A DNA stretch of 64,000 nucleotides from an uncultured Prevotellaceae bacterium (GTDB lineage Bacteria; Bacteroidota; Bacteroidia; Bacteroidales; Bacteroidaceae): positions 1 to 64,000 of the forward strand of contig OMWC01000013.1 in assembly GCA_900314655.1 (NCBI GenBank), written 5' to 3'. Position numbers and translations under genes: made by a program. Below, one piece after another: positions 15,411-25,854 of the stretch (its first letter is position 1; each line of letters begins with the position of its first letter). The notes below the pieces were generated by a model. That model saw only the letters and a list, made by a program, of their open reading frames with translations, was not told the origin of the DNA and did not search any database.

Positions 15411-16510
15411 TACTTCTTCATTTGTGTAAAATACATGTCGAGCAAATCACCTGCAGCCTTAAAGGATGTCTTTTCGCCGCCAAGGACACTCTGCTCGGCC
15501 GACTTGATTTGTTCGGCAATGAGCGGATTATTATAGAACGAATTGCGCAGATGCTCGTTGATGCTCTCATACATCCAGTATTTGGACTGCTCGTTGCGGC
15601 GGTGCTGGAAGTAGCCGTTTGCCTTCACGAAATCGATATACAGGTAGATCATGTCCCATACTTCCTTGATGCCTAAGCCATAAAAGCCGCTATAGCAGAG
15701 CACCTTAGGCAGCCAGCCACTCTCGGGCATCGGGAAGAAATGAAGGGCGTTACGGAAGTTGGTGGCGGCCATCTGGCAGCGGTCCACATTCTCACCGTCG
15801 CACTTGTTGATGACTATGCCGTCGGCAATCTCCATGATGCCGCGCTTGATGCCCTGCAGTTCATCGCCGGTGCCTGCCAACTGGATGAGCAGGAAGAAAT
15901 CTACCATTGAATGGCAGGCCGTCTCACTCTGCCCCACTCCGACGGTCTCCACGAAAATTTTGTCGAAACCAGCTGCCTCACAAAGAATAATCGTCTCACG
16001 CGTCTTACGGGCTACGCCACCGAGAGAACCAGCCGTTGGCGAAGGACGGATGAAGGCTTCCTTTCGCTGGGAAAGCTTCTCCATACGCGTCTTGTCGCCA
16101 AGAATACTACCCTTGCTGCGCTCGCTGGAAGGGTCGATGGCCAAGACAGCCAATTTGCCGCCCGTGCGTTCCAGCACATGAATGCCAAACTCGTCAATCG
16201 ACGTACTCTTACCAGCACCTGGCACGCCACTGATACCGATGCGCACGGAGTTGCCACTATAAGGCAGACACTTGTCGATGACCTCCTGCGCCTTGGCATA
16301 ATGGTTGGGATTGACGCTTTCAACCAGCGTAACGGCCTGAGAAAGAATGGTGACATCGCCTTTCAGGATGCCCTCTACCATCTCAGCAGCCGAATATTCA
16401 TGGCGGCGGAAACGCCCACGTTTCAGGTAAGGGTTCACGATGCTCTGGCTGGTGACGCCAGCATTGACTTGCAGCCCTTTGTATTCTTCGCTATTCTCGG
16501 GATGATCCAT
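15410..16510 (-). CDS. meaB: Methylmalonyl-CoA mutase-associated GTPase MeaB
   Basis: A 366-residue G3E-type GTPase that protects and reloads methylmalonyl-CoA mutase with adenosylcobalamin. P-loop GVPGAGKST (95-103), DPSSERSKGSILGDKTRM, ETVGVGQSE (G3) and NKCDGEN (guanine specificity) are all present. Propionate/succinate production through the mutase is common in this group; the mutase genes are not in the window. It overlaps ispH by 1 bp and lies 8 bp after the DUF1573 gene. Confidence 0.93.
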   Translation of the reverse strand: MDHPENSEEYKGLQVNAGVTSQSIVNPYLKRGRFRRHEYSAAEMVEGILKGDVTILSQAVTLVESVNPNHYAKAQEVIDKCLPYSGNSVRIGISGVPGAGKSTSIDEFGIHVLERTGGKLAVLAIDPSSERSKGSILGDKTRMEKLSQRKEAFIRPSPTAGSLGGVARKTRETIILCEAAGFDKIFVETVGVGQSETACHSMVDFFLLIQLAGTGDELQGIKRGIMEIADGIVINKCDGENVDRCQMAATNFRNALHFFPMPESGWLPKVLCYSGFYGLGIKEVWDMIYLYIDFVKANGYFQHRRNEQSKYWMYESINEHLRNSFYNNPLIAEQIKSAEQSVLGGEKTSFKAAGDLLDMYFTQMKK

Positions 16511-16518
16511 ATCTTAAA

Positions 16519-17625
16519 CTAAGAATTGATGTTTACATTAATAATAACTTTCGGACGCTTCGGATCATTGGTGATCATCAGCACACGGGGCTTCGAACGG
16601 GCTTTCTTGATTTCCCTCGCATCCACGGTAATCTTCAGCTTGGCCTGTTCTCCTGCCTGCAACCTCGTCTTGTTGAGTTTCACCTTCATGCCGACGGTGA
16701 ACATCTGGAGCGCAGAGATATCGAGTTCGGTACGTCCCTTATTCTCGATGATGATGGTCTCCGTCTTCTTTGACTTTCCGTTGAACGCGATGTTCAGTTC
16801 CTCAGACGAAAGATTCAACTTGGGGGCATACTGCATCTGTGTCTCTGTCATCTCGGTGAATGCCGGTAACAATACGGTAGAAACCGAGATTTCCTTCTCA
16901 GGATGCACCTTGTCGCCAGGATACATACCCAGGAAGACGCTCGTCTGCGTCAGGCCATAGTCGCGCACCTTCTTGGAGTCGAGGATGAGGGAGATTGTAC
17001 CTTGCCGTCCTGGAAGCAACGTAGTAGGAGAAACCTGAGCCTGCATATAAGAAGGCAGATGCATCACGACGGGCGACACGCTCTTTGAGGAAGCGTTCCG
17101 GATGTTGATTTTCTGAACCGGACGATCACCGCGATTGACGTCATCAAACTCCACGTCGTTGCGATCTACATTCAGATCAACAATGGTATAAGGATACTGT
17201 CCGGCAAAGTCGATGATTTCTTCAACCACCACACCACGAATCTGCAGATAGAAGGGTTGCTGCGTGGCATCGCTATAGAGTGCGATGTCCTTGAAGAAGT
17301 GTCCCATCTGGCGCGAGTCGTAGGTGGCGTTCACCACAAACGATTCACCCGGAGCAATCTGCCCCTTAGGATATTCCACCGTCGTACATCCGCAAGAGGT
17401 CTTCACATCCTTGATGGTGATGGGGTTGGTACTTCTGTTCTGCATTTCAAACTTCGCGGTCACTGGCTGTTCGTAGATCACATTACCGCAGTCGATGACT
17501 TGATTCTTCACAGAGAGTTGCTGGGCTTTCGCACCATAGGGCATGAGAGCAAAGAGGCAAAAAGGCAAAACCGTTTTCACCATACTTGCGACTCCGCTCG
17601 CCATTGATTCAATTTTAATTACCAT
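16519..17625 (-). CDS. Secreted DUF1573-domain protein
   Basis: A 368-residue exported protein. After the signal peptide comes a DUF1573 domain with the hallmark SCGCTTVEYPKGQIAPGES, an immunoglobulin-like fold of unknown function frequent in Bacteroidota. Two further Ig-like segments follow (about 145-240 and 260-368). The annotated ATG adds 14 residues before MVKTVLPFCLFALMPYGAKA, which is itself a normal signal peptide, so Met8 or Met15 may be the true start. It precedes meaB by 8 bp, probably one transcript, and follows the alpha-2-macroglobulin gene on the same strand. Confidence 0.82.
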   Translation of the reverse strand: MVIKIESMASGVASMVKTVLPFCLFALMPYGAKAQQLSVKNQVIDCGNVIYEQPVTAKFEMQNRSTNPITIKDVKTSCGCTTVEYPKGQIAPGESFVVNATYDSRQMGHFFKDIALYSDATQQPFYLQIRGVVVEEIIDFAGQYPYTIVDLNVDRNDVEFDDVNRGDRPVQKINIRNASSKSVSPVVMHLPSYMQAQVSPTTLLPGRQGTISLILDSKKVRDYGLTQTSVFLGMYPGDKVHPEKEISVSTVLLPAFTEMTETQMQYAPKLNLSSEELNIAFNGKSKKTETIIIENKGRTELDISALQMFTVGMKVKLNKTRLQAGEQAKLKITVDAREIKKARSKPRVLMITNDPKRPKVIINVNINS

Positions 17626-17665
17626 ATTTATATTCTATCACTTATTCAATTAATGATGTACGATA

Positions 17666-20600
17666 TTATTTCACCTTAATCACCATGGCCTTTGCGCGAG
17701 CTGTGTATTCGGGTGAGTATGCACATTGAACGGTGCAGATGCCCGTCTGATAGGTACCGGCACGATCCACGTAGTATTCAGTCTCTATCACGTGCTTGCC
17801 CTTGCGCATTCGGTCGAAATAATAATGCGTGGCATTGTCCTTGGGTGCAGTATAATAGCCCCAATGATAACCACTCAGCTGACGGACGGGCTCCAGACAA
17901 GCAGCACGCTTGTCGATGAGTTGTACGAAGTCGTAGTCGCGTTCTGCCTCGATGGTCAGACGGATGCTAATCTTGTCGCCGACCTTCAGTTCGCGGTTGC
18001 CACCGACGATTTCACGCGTCAACTTCATACCGCTGGCAGCATTGTCTACATCCGTGGCAGGCTGCATAAACTGTAGGTAGAGAGCACCCCAACTGGTTCC
18101 TTCAGAGGTTTTCTCAGCCATGAATACAGCATCTTTCACCTGTCCCATGGTGGGCAATTCGCTGACAGTGGTCTTCACGTAACCCAGTCCGGCCGTAGCC
18201 TTCGGGGCATCAATATCCTTGCCGTTGATTTTGAGGGATGTAGGCTCTTGTGCTGCAAGGATTCCCGTCTGCCCGTTGAGGAAAGCGAAGATGGCATTGA
18301 CGCTATTGATGGGCGTGTCCCAAACCTGCGTGCGTTTTTCCTGTAACAACCAGCGGCGCATCTCGTTGATATTCTTTTCATCGGCAGGATTCACAATCTG
18401 CAAGGCCTCTATAACCGCCGTCTGGGTGGGTATGCGATAGTCACACCAACTGTAACCAGCACGTGGCGTGTCATAATAGCGGCCTTTCTCTTCGGTATAG
18501 ACCGTGTATTCCATCAGGCTCTGCAAATATTCTGTAGCCTTCTGCTGCTGTCCGTTCTTAAATAATGTAATCGACATCAACGCCTTGGCATACATGCTCT
18601 GCTTACGAATCTGGGCTTCCAGGTATTTCATCAGGTAATCGCGGGCCATCGTCTCGTCGGCAGAAAGATTACGATTACCCACAGCACAGAGATAAACCCA
18701 TTGCAAAGCATGCGAATCGTGGATATAGACAGGCTTCTTTTCCTTCTCCCGCTGCTTCATTTCCTTCACCTCCTTCACCACGATCTGACCGAGATACTTA
18801 TAGGCATTATCAAGCAGGCTTTTCGTTTCGCTTTGGGGCGAAGTCAGCAGATTCAGGCGGGTGAGGAACTCTATCACCTCACCAGTCATCACCGGTGAAC
18901 CACTCATTCCTTTCCACCAAGAGAAGGAACCGTCGTAGTTCTGGAGTTTCTTTAATCCCTCCAAAGCCTTATTCAACTGATAGTTGAGCGTATTCTCACG
19001 GAAGAAATTAGCCAGGGCTTTCTTCTGTTCACTCTCCTGCTGGGCTTCGGCAACCCAAGGTGTCTCATCGAGCATTAACATCTTGAGTTCCTGGTTTTTC
19101 TCAAGCGCACTCTGCAGAGTTCCGCCAGCATCCGATTCTTGCTGCCACTGGGCGATAACACTCTTCATGCGCGGACTCTGGTTGAGAATATACTTACCCA
19201 ACGAATTGGCATAATAAGCAGCCGCCAGCGAGATGGCATTCTCGTCGGAAACATTGCTGACAAAAGGTAGCGACTGCACCATGAGCCACGCCGGAGAGTT
19301 GGTATATTCCACCGTAAGACGGGCGGGTGTCTGGGATGTAGTGACAGATGGGACGAGCGATGAAAGAGATATTTCCTTTGTTCCTGGATTGTGCTGTGTG
19401 AACGGGATGGTATTCATCACCTGCTCCTTGTTGGGGAGTACGGGCAGATAGTGCTGTTCGCCGTCACTAAAGTTCTTACCCTCAGCCATCACACGACAGA
19501 TTAAGAGCGGCAGGCTGCCGTCGATAATACTCTCAGTAATGTCAAAAGTAGCTGAAGCCGTCTCGTTGGCCTTTACGGAGAAGGGAGCCGTCTTTTCATA
19601 GATAACCTTTTCCGTTTCGGGATCGAGCAGTTGCATTTTGGCTGTTCCGCTGACGGTATGGTCTGTGGTGTTCATGATACGCGTGCTGACGGTAGCAGCA
19701 TCACCCTCGCGTACGAACCGCGGGGCATTGGGCTGTACCATCACGTCTTTCTTGGCCACTGTCTCATTTTCGAAAATGGCATTATTCATTTCGCGATCGT
19801 GAGCCAGTCCGATGAAGCGCCAGGTAGTGATACTCTCGGGCAACGTGAAACGTAGCGAGACGACGCCCTTGGCATCTGTTTCTACTGCGGGATAGAAGAA
19901 GGCCGTCTCGTTGAGGTTCTCGCGTAATTGAACCGTTGAAGAAGACGTAGGTTCTTCGGCTATGGCATCCTGCGACTGCATTGCCATATTGTCGGTCATC
20001 ACAGCCGACTCTTCCACGACTTTCATTGATGCCCCGGTCATGGCCGCCCGTGACTCTACGCCCTTAGCCATCATCATAGGAGCCTCAGCCATCAGCACAC
20101 GATTACGGCCTCTTATTCGTATAAACGTCTCACCACCCCTCAGATAGAAATCGCTGGTGAAGCGGGAGAAATCCCAATTGGTGGTTTTCAAGTCTTTCCA
20201 TGGTTTCTGTCCACCACCATTCATGCTCCAGGTGTCTTCCCACATCCAATGGGAGTTGGGCAGATTCTGGTAGAGCCCGAGCGACAATCCCCATCGATGA
20301 GGATAAAGTTGGTCAAGACTCTTGTCAAAAAGCGTGGCAAGCAGTTGCGCCTTGGCTGGTGTGCCGTCGGGATGCGTAATCTGTAGTGTCCACGTCTCCT
20401 GTTGTCCGGGTGTCAGACGATCGCGGAAGGTGGTCCACTTCGTGATGAGCCGTTTGTCGGGCAGGGGTTTGCTGATTGTGGCACGATGGGTGTACATCTT
20501 GCTGTTTTTCACCCAAGCATAGGTGAGCAGCAGGCCGCTGCCATAAGCTTCTTTATAGGTATAGTCGATGCGACGGTTGCTGTTGGAGAGCAGGAAGGAG

Positions 20601-23077
20601 CCATGCTCCAGTTCCTTGTTACCGGAGAAAACGGAATAGAATACCGTGACGTCCTTGTCGGAAGAGCCAACAATCACGCTCACGGGTTTGTCACCAAACT
20701 CATTGGCACTCTGATAGAACCAGTCGGAAGTCTCCATAGGTGGTCGTTTATCGTCGAGTGAGAATACCACGAACTCGCGTTTGATGGAATCCTCTCCGCA
20801 AGTAGCCTTGAGCAGATGACTACCCGACGACAAACCGGCGAAGCCATGCATCTTGTCGGTTGCCGGAATTTCGGTATTTGCCTTCACCTTAAAGGTCTGC
20901 TTTCCGTCGATAGTATAGGTTACGTCGCCGTCAATTTCCTCGCCCGAAGCATTCTTGCGGCTGAAGCGTACCGTCTTCAGCTTCCCCTTCAGCACTTGCT
21001 TGGGCAAGTCAACGTCAAGGGCCGTCGGACGGGTACCGATGGGAATCGTCATGCTTCCATTACGGCTTTCGCCAGCCTGGTCGGTCACGTCAGCCTTTAC
21101 CACGAAGTTATAGAAGCGTGCCTCCCAACTGTCAGCATCCTCCAGAATCAGCGGCACGGGTACTTCGAAAGCCCCCTCGCCATCGGTCTCAAGTTCACCG
21201 TCAGCCATTTCGTGGGCATTTTCCTGTTCAGCCCACCACCAGAAGGCACGGCGGCGCTCTACCTTATATTTCACCTTGGCGCTCTGAACGGGAACACCAG
21301 CATAACTCTTGGCTACGCCACGTACCATCAGGGTGTCACCAGCCTTATAGGATGTCTTCACCTCGTCGAATGTCACTTCGTACGTAGGCCGTTTGTATTC
21401 CTCCACGCGAATACTCTGGTAGCCACCTCCGTTGTTCGTGCGCAGGGTGAACATGCCTGTGAGTCCCGTGACTGGCAGTTCAAAGTCGGCTGTTGCCGCG
21501 CCATAGCTGTCGGTAGTGAGTTCTTTCTTCCCCACCTCCTTGCCGTTGGCATCGCGTAGAATGAGCGTGACCGGCTCTTGCGCCCGTACGCCGACCTCCA
21601 CGCCCCTCCGGTTCACATAGGCCAGCACTGTGGCGTGCACCGTCTGTCCCGGGCGGTAAAGCATGCGGTCGGTGTAGATACTCACAGACTTCTGTTCCTT
21701 TTGGGGTTCATAATATGTAAATCGGCTCCAGTTCTCATGGCATGCTGGCATAAACTGGTCGGCAGCGGTATAGGCGCGGTAGGTGTCGGGGCGTTCGTCG
21801 CCCTTCCATACGTATTCGCCCTTCTCGTTGGTAATGACCGTTTGCACAGAGGCTTTCTTCCCGTAGCGCGATTCTCTCTTGAACTCCAGTTTCGCTCCAG
21901 CCACAGGGGCTCCCGTCGTGGCGTCCACCACGATATAGCGGCGTGCATCCTTTGGGATATCCTCCGAGATGACCGTAATGTTACTTACATTATATAATAA
22001 TGTATCGGGCTTGATTCCAGGGTCGCTGGCCGTAAATTCGATACTATAGCGGCCTAACGGCAAGGCAGGGATGTTCAATGTGTCGCGGAACAGTTCATAG
22101 TTCTGCTTCCCCGTATAATGATGCGTCTGGCTGTCCACCTCCTTCTTCGTTTTCTCATTCCAAATGCGCATCTTGACCCATTCGAGATTGCGGATATTAC
22201 GCAGCGTCACCTCACAGGTCTGCGAGGGTGTGCTCAAATGACGCGCTACATACACATCATATTGCGGACAGGTGAGCCGCTGTTTCAAGTTGCGGAAATA
22301 ATTGGCATTTCGATACGTTGGCCATGTCTGCAGGACATAGTCGGCATAGGCTAGTTTCTCCTTGGTGTCAAACATATTGCCGGTCTTCTTCTCTGCCAAA
22401 TAGCCGCACTCGGGCAGATCCTTGTAGCGTTCTATCAGAGAGTCGGTCTTTTCCCCCATATCGGCGGCCGTCAGCATCGCAGCCACCCTCATGCCCGCCG
22501 CGTCGTAGTAGTCGTGCATCAGCCGGTAAGCCTCCCTGTATCCGTTTTTGGCCGCATATCTCCCCAGCAGAGAGAGCAGGTCGTGGTTGAACACCTTACT
22601 GTCGTCGCCCTTCTCCACCATCGGTTCGAAGCGCCCCGCCGGAGTCTGGGCCAGCAGTCTAACGTCACGGAACGTCCGCTCGTAGTGGGTCCTTCCTTTC
22701 TCATGCCGACCGTCGCCTAGGGCTTCATTATTAAGGTAAGCCTCAGCCGTCACGGCATTCATCACGGCAGCATAGGCCGCATCCTTATTCTCAGCCTCCT
22801 GCGTCAGTTTCTCCAGCCGCTCCATCACAGGCTTCAGCGAGTCAGGCGCTATCTCCATCTGCAGGTTCCAGTATTTCAGCTGCGCCTTCAGCAACTGTCC
22901 GTACTCCTTGCCCTTTTGGGCTTTCTTCACGATTTTCTCCATGATTTCCATCTGCGTCTTGGGCAGATCCTTACGGGCAGCCTCGTCAGCCTGCTTCCAC
23001 AATTCATCATAGCCCTGAGCCGAAAGTTGGGAGGCCGTCAATAACATGGTCATAAGTATCAGTAAATGCTTTATCAT
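17666..23077 (-). CDS. Alpha-2-macroglobulin-like protein lacking the thioester
   Basis: A 1803-residue periplasmic or surface protein with signal peptide (cleavage after LSAQ, residue 21). The N-terminal 250 residues are helical; then come MG-type beta domains (YTDRMLYRPGQTVHATVLAY is the MG1/MG2 signature), a bait-like middle rich in Met and Ala (about 990-1060), and the alpha-helical TED region. Where thioester proteins have CxEQ, this protein reads VSNVSDENAISLAAAY, so it cannot trap proteases covalently. Bacterial relatives are thought to protect the envelope from proteases. The gene is alone in size and ends 40 bp before the DUF1573 gene. Confidence 0.88.
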   Translation of the reverse strand: MIKHLLILMTMLLTASQLSAQGYDELWKQADEAARKDLPKTQMEIMEKIVKKAQKGKEYGQLLKAQLKYWNLQMEIAPDSLKPVMERLEKLTQEAENKDAAYAAVMNAVTAEAYLNNEALGDGRHEKGRTHYERTFRDVRLLAQTPAGRFEPMVEKGDDSKVFNHDLLSLLGRYAAKNGYREAYRLMHDYYDAAGMRVAAMLTAADMGEKTDSLIERYKDLPECGYLAEKKTGNMFDTKEKLAYADYVLQTWPTYRNANYFRNLKQRLTCPQYDVYVARHLSTPSQTCEVTLRNIRNLEWVKMRIWNEKTKKEVDSQTHHYTGKQNYELFRDTLNIPALPLGRYSIEFTASDPGIKPDTLLYNVSNITVISEDIPKDARRYIVVDATTGAPVAGAKLEFKRESRYGKKASVQTVITNEKGEYVWKGDERPDTYRAYTAADQFMPACHENWSRFTYYEPQKEQKSVSIYTDRMLYRPGQTVHATVLAYVNRRGVEVGVRAQEPVTLILRDANGKEVGKKELTTDSYGAATADFELPVTGLTGMFTLRTNNGGGYQSIRVEEYKRPTYEVTFDEVKTSYKAGDTLMVRGVAKSYAGVPVQSAKVKYKVERRRAFWWWAEQENAHEMADGELETDGEGAFEVPVPLILEDADSWEARFYNFVVKADVTDQAGESRNGSMTIPIGTRPTALDVDLPKQVLKGKLKTVRFSRKNASGEEIDGDVTYTIDGKQTFKVKANTEIPATDKMHGFAGLSSGSHLLKATCGEDSIKREFVVFSLDDKRPPMETSDWFYQSANEFGDKPVSVIVGSSDKDVTVFYSVFSGNKELEHGSFLLSNSNRRIDYTYKEAYGSGLLLTYAWVKNSKMYTHRATISKPLPDKRLITKWTTFRDRLTPGQQETWTLQITHPDGTPAKAQLLATLFDKSLDQLYPHRWGLSLGLYQNLPNSHWMWEDTWSMNGGGQKPWKDLKTTNWDFSRFTSDFYLRGGETFIRIRGRNRVLMAEAPMMMAKGVESRAAMTGASMKVVEESAVMTDNMAMQSQDAIAEEPTSSSTVQLRENLNETAFFYPAVETDAKGVVSLRFTLPESITTWRFIGLAHDREMNNAIFENETVAKKDVMVQPNAPRFVREGDAATVSTRIMNTTDHTVSGTAKMQLLDPETEKVIYEKTAPFSVKANETASATFDITESIIDGSLPLLICRVMAEGKNFSDGEQHYLPVLPNKEQVMNTIPFTQHNPGTKEISLSSLVPSVTTSQTPARLTVEYTNSPAWLMVQSLPFVSNVSDENAISLAAAYYANSLGKYILNQSPRMKSVIAQWQQESDAGGTLQSALEKNQELKMLMLDETPWVAEAQQESEQKKALANFFRENTLNYQLNKALEGLKKLQNYDGSFSWWKGMSGSPVMTGEVIEFLTRLNLLTSPQSETKSLLDNAYKYLGQIVVKEVKEMKQREKEKKPVYIHDSHALQWVYLCAVGNRNLSADETMARDYLMKYLEAQIRKQSMYAKALMSITLFKNGQQQKATEYLQSLMEYTVYTEEKGRYYDTPRAGYSWCDYRIPTQTAVIEALQIVNPADEKNINEMRRWLLQEKRTQVWDTPINSVNAIFAFLNGQTGILAAQEPTSLKINGKDIDAPKATAGLGYVKTTVSELPTMGQVKDAVFMAEKTSEGTSWGALYLQFMQPATDVDNAASGMKLTREIVGGNRELKVGDKISIRLTIEAERDYDFVQLIDKRAACLEPVRQLSGYHWGYYTAPKDNATHYYFDRMRKGKHVIETEYYVDRAGTYQTGICTVQCAYSPEYTARAKAMVIKVK

Positions 23078-23267
23078 TGTTCCGTATCGTTATATAACAT
23101 TGCAAAGTTACAAAAAAATCCCGATTCTGGCAAATCCCTATATCTATTTAATACCATTTTCATTTTATTATTAGTAAAATGTTATTAAAAAGCAAAATAG
23201 TATCGGGGTTTTGCTCGGAAAATCATTATCTTTGCAGTCAGAATAAACATTTACAACCTTATTAGAT

Positions 23268-25778
23268 ATGAACAACAAAACTTACGGACATTTCGACGAC
23301 ACCCATCGCGAGTATGTCATCACCGACCCTCAGACTCCATGGCCTTGGATCAACTACCTGGGCAACGAGGATTTCTTCTCACTCATTTCCAATACCGCCG
23401 GCGGCTACTCATTCTTCAAGGATGCCAAGTTCCGCCGTATCACACGCTATCGCTACAACGGCGTGCCAATGGATAATGGCGGACGCTATTTCTACATCAA
23501 CGATGGGAAGGACGTATGGAATCCCGGATGGAAGCCCTGCAAGACGCCGCTCGACCGCTACGAGTGCCGCCACGGCATGAGCTACACCCGCATCACGGGC
23601 GAGAAGAACGGCGTAGAGGCTTCGGTGCTCTTCTTCGTGCCGCTCAAGAAATGGTGCGAGGTGCAGAAGGTAACCCTGAAAAACCTTTCAAACGAGACCA
23701 AGCAACTGAAACTCTTCTCGTTTGCCGAGTGGTGTCTCTGGAATGCAGCCACCGACATGGAGAACTTCCAGCGCAACTTCTCCACGGGCGAGGTGGAGAT
23801 AGACGGTTCCGTGATCTATCACAAAACCGAATACAAAGAGCGCCGCAACCACTATGCCTACTACTCGGTGAACACTCCGATACAGGGATTCGACACCGAC
23901 CGCGAGTCGTTCGTGGGACTCTATAACGAGTTTGCCAATCCCGATGCCGTCATGGAGGGCCGCCCGCGTAACTCCGTGGCCCACGGCTGGAGCCCCATCG
24001 CCTCCCACTACATCGAAGTGGAACTGAAGCCCGGCGAGCAGAAAGATTTCATCTTCGTGCTCGGTTACGTAGAACAGCCACAGGAAGAGAAATACGCCCC
24101 GAAGACACCCGGACTCATCACTTCGCTCGGCGACCTCGACCGCACGTTTATTAATAAGGTAAGGGCCCAGCAGACCATTGCCGAATTCGACACCGTGGAG
24201 AAAGTGGACAAGGCTTTTGCTGAACTGGCCGCTTTCTGGGACGACCTGCTCGACCGCTACACCGCAAAGACAGGCAACGAAGCGCTCGACCGCATGGTCA
24301 ACATCTGGAACCAATACCAGTGCATGGTGACGTTCAACTTCTCGCGCTCAGCCTCGTTCTTCGAGAGCGGCGTGGGCCGCGGCATGGGCTTCCGCGACTC
24401 TAACCAAGACCTCGTGGGCTTTGTTCATCAGATTCCTTCTCGCGCCCGTGAGCGCATCATCGACATCGCCTCCACGCAGTTCCCCGACGGCGGATGCTAC
24501 CACCAGTATCAGCCACTCACCAAGCGCGGCAACAACGACATCGGCGGCGGATTCAACGACGATCCCTGCTGGCTCATCTTCGGAACCGTGGCCTATATCA
24601 AGGAGACTGGCGACTTCTCCATCCTCGACGAGATGGTGCCCTTCGACAACCAGCCCGGCTCTGAGGTCACGCTCTTCGACCATCTGCGCATCTCGTTCAA
24701 CCACGTCGTGGAGAACCTTGGTCCCCACAAGCTTCCGCTCATCGGACGCGCTGACTGGAACGACTGCCTCAACCTGAACTGCTTCTCGTGGGATCCCAAC
24801 GAGAGTTTCCAGACCACCGAGAACAACAGCGTGGGCTCCAAGGCCGAGTCGCTCATGATTGCCGGCCTCTTCGTGGTCTGCGGCAAGGATTATGTGGAGC
24901 TTTGTCAGCAACTGTCTAGTAAAACTAGTAATACTAGTCAATCTAGTATCTACTCCGCTGAGGCCGCCCGTGCCCAGAAGGAAATCGACGCCATGATTGC
25001 CGCCGTAAAGAAAGACGGATGGGATGGCGAGTGGTATCTGCGCGCCTACGATTTCTACGGCAACAAGATTGGCTCCAACGAGTGCGAGGAAGGCAAGATA
25101 TTCATCGAGAGCCAAGGATGGTGCGGCATGGCCGGTATCGGACAGGAAGAAGGAATGGTGGACCGCGCCCTCGACTCCTGCAAGAAATATCTCGACTCCG
25201 AGCATGGCATGGTGCTCAACAATCCCGCCTTCACCACCTATCATGTGGAGATGGGCGAAATCAGTTCCTACCCCGCTGGCTACAAGGAGAACGCAGGTAT
25301 CTTCTGCCACAACAACCCGTGGGTGATCATCGCCGACACCGTGGCTGCCCGCGGCAACGACGCCTGGGAACTCTATCAGAAGATTTCACCTGTGTTCATC
25401 AAGGACCAGACGCTCCATAAGGTGGAACCCTACGTGAACTGTCAGATGGTGGCCGGTAAGGATGCTGCCCGTCCCGGCGAGGGCAAGAACTCATGGCTCA
25501 CGGGAACAGCCGCTTGGATGTGGCTCACCGCCTCGCAATACATCCTCGGCATCAAGCCCGCCTACGACGGTCTGCTCATCGATCCGTGCGTGCCGCAGAC
25601 GGCCAAGGAATACACCGTGAAACGTAAGTTCCGCGGAGGCGAGTACCTCATCACCATCCGCAACCCCAAGGGTGTGCAGAAGGGTGTCAGCAGCATCATC
25701 TTCGACGGTCAGCCCCTTCAGGGCAATGTCGTGCCCGCTGCCGAGGGCAGCCACACCGTGGAAGTCACCATGGGCTAA
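23268..25778 (+). CDS. GH94 glycoside phosphorylase (cellobiose phosphorylase type)
   Basis: An 836-residue cytosolic enzyme that splits beta-glucosides with phosphate. GH94 features are clear: an N-terminal beta-sandwich ([23 protein letters not shown]), the (alpha/alpha)6 barrel with [13 protein letters not shown], and [16 protein letters not shown], where the family's general-acid Asp lies. No signal peptide, so it acts on imported oligosaccharides. An odd stretch [14 protein letters not shown] is encoded by CTAGT-rich repeat DNA (24914-24950) and looks like an in-frame insertion in a surface loop. A TATCTTTG box lies at 23227-23234. Confidence 0.9.
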   Translation: MNNKTYGHFDDTHREYVITDPQTPWPWINYLGNEDFFSLISNTAGGYSFFKDAKFRRITRYRYNGVPMDNGGRYFYINDGKDVWNPGWKPCKTPLDRYECRHGMSYTRITGEKNGVEASVLFFVPLKKWCEVQKVTLKNLSNETKQLKLFSFAEWCLWNAATDMENFQRNFSTGEVEIDGSVIYHKTEYKERRNHYAYYSVNTPIQGFDTDRESFVGLYNEFANPDAVMEGRPRNSVAHGWSPIASHYIEVELKPGEQKDFIFVLGYVEQPQEEKYAPKTPGLITSLGDLDRTFINKVRAQQTIAEFDTVEKVDKAFAELAAFWDDLLDRYTAKTGNEALDRMVNIWNQYQCMVTFNFSRSASFFESGVGRGMGFRDSNQDLVGFVHQIPSRARERIIDIASTQFPDGGCYHQYQPLTKRGNNDIGGGFNDDPCWLIFGTVAYIKETGDFSILDEMVPFDNQPGSEVTLFDHLRISFNHVVENLGPHKLPLIGRADWNDCLNLNCFSWDPNESFQTTENNSVGSKAESLMIAGLFVVCGKDYVELCQQLSSKTSNTSQSSIYSAEAARAQKEIDAMIAAVKKDGWDGEWYLRAYDFYGNKIGSNECEEGKIFIESQGWCGMAGIGQEEGMVDRALDSCKKYLDSEHGMVLNNPAFTTYHVEMGEISSYPAGYKENAGIFCHNNPWVIIADTVAARGNDAWELYQKISPVFIKDQTLHKVEPYVNCQMVAGKDAARPGEGKNSWLTGTAAWMWLTASQYILGIKPAYDGLLIDPCVPQTAKEYTVKRKFRGGEYLITIRNPKGVQKGVSSIIFDGQPLQGNVVPAAEGSHTVEVTMG
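24914..24950. repeat. CTAGT-rich repeat inserted in the GH94 coding sequence
   Basis: Four CTAGT words in 37 bp encode [12 protein letters not shown] within an otherwise conserved enzyme. Similar CTAG-rich repeats form pure intergenic spacer at 48991-49035. The insertion keeps the frame. Confidence 0.5.
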
Positions 25779-25798
25779 ATCCCTGACTCTGCTACAAT

Positions 25799-25844
25799 AA
25801 AAGAATGCGGCATCCGGAATCTTTCCGTGTACCGCATTCTTTTT
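25799..25844. terminator. Bidirectional terminator
   Basis: AAAAGAATGCGG (25799-25810) pairs with CCGCATTCTTTT (25832-25843), with A and T runs outside, between the convergent GH94 and lipoprotein genes. It can act on both strands. Confidence 0.75.
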
Positions 25845-25854
25845 CTTTTAGCGC

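Noticed and set aside
20816..21559. 247-codon plus-strand frame inside the alpha-2-macroglobulin gene
   Set aside because: Antisense to a clearly conserved domain region; no motif or promoter.
24348..25310. 320-codon minus-strand frame inside GH94
   Set aside because: Antisense shadow of a high-G+C gene; the GH94 motifs are on the plus strand.
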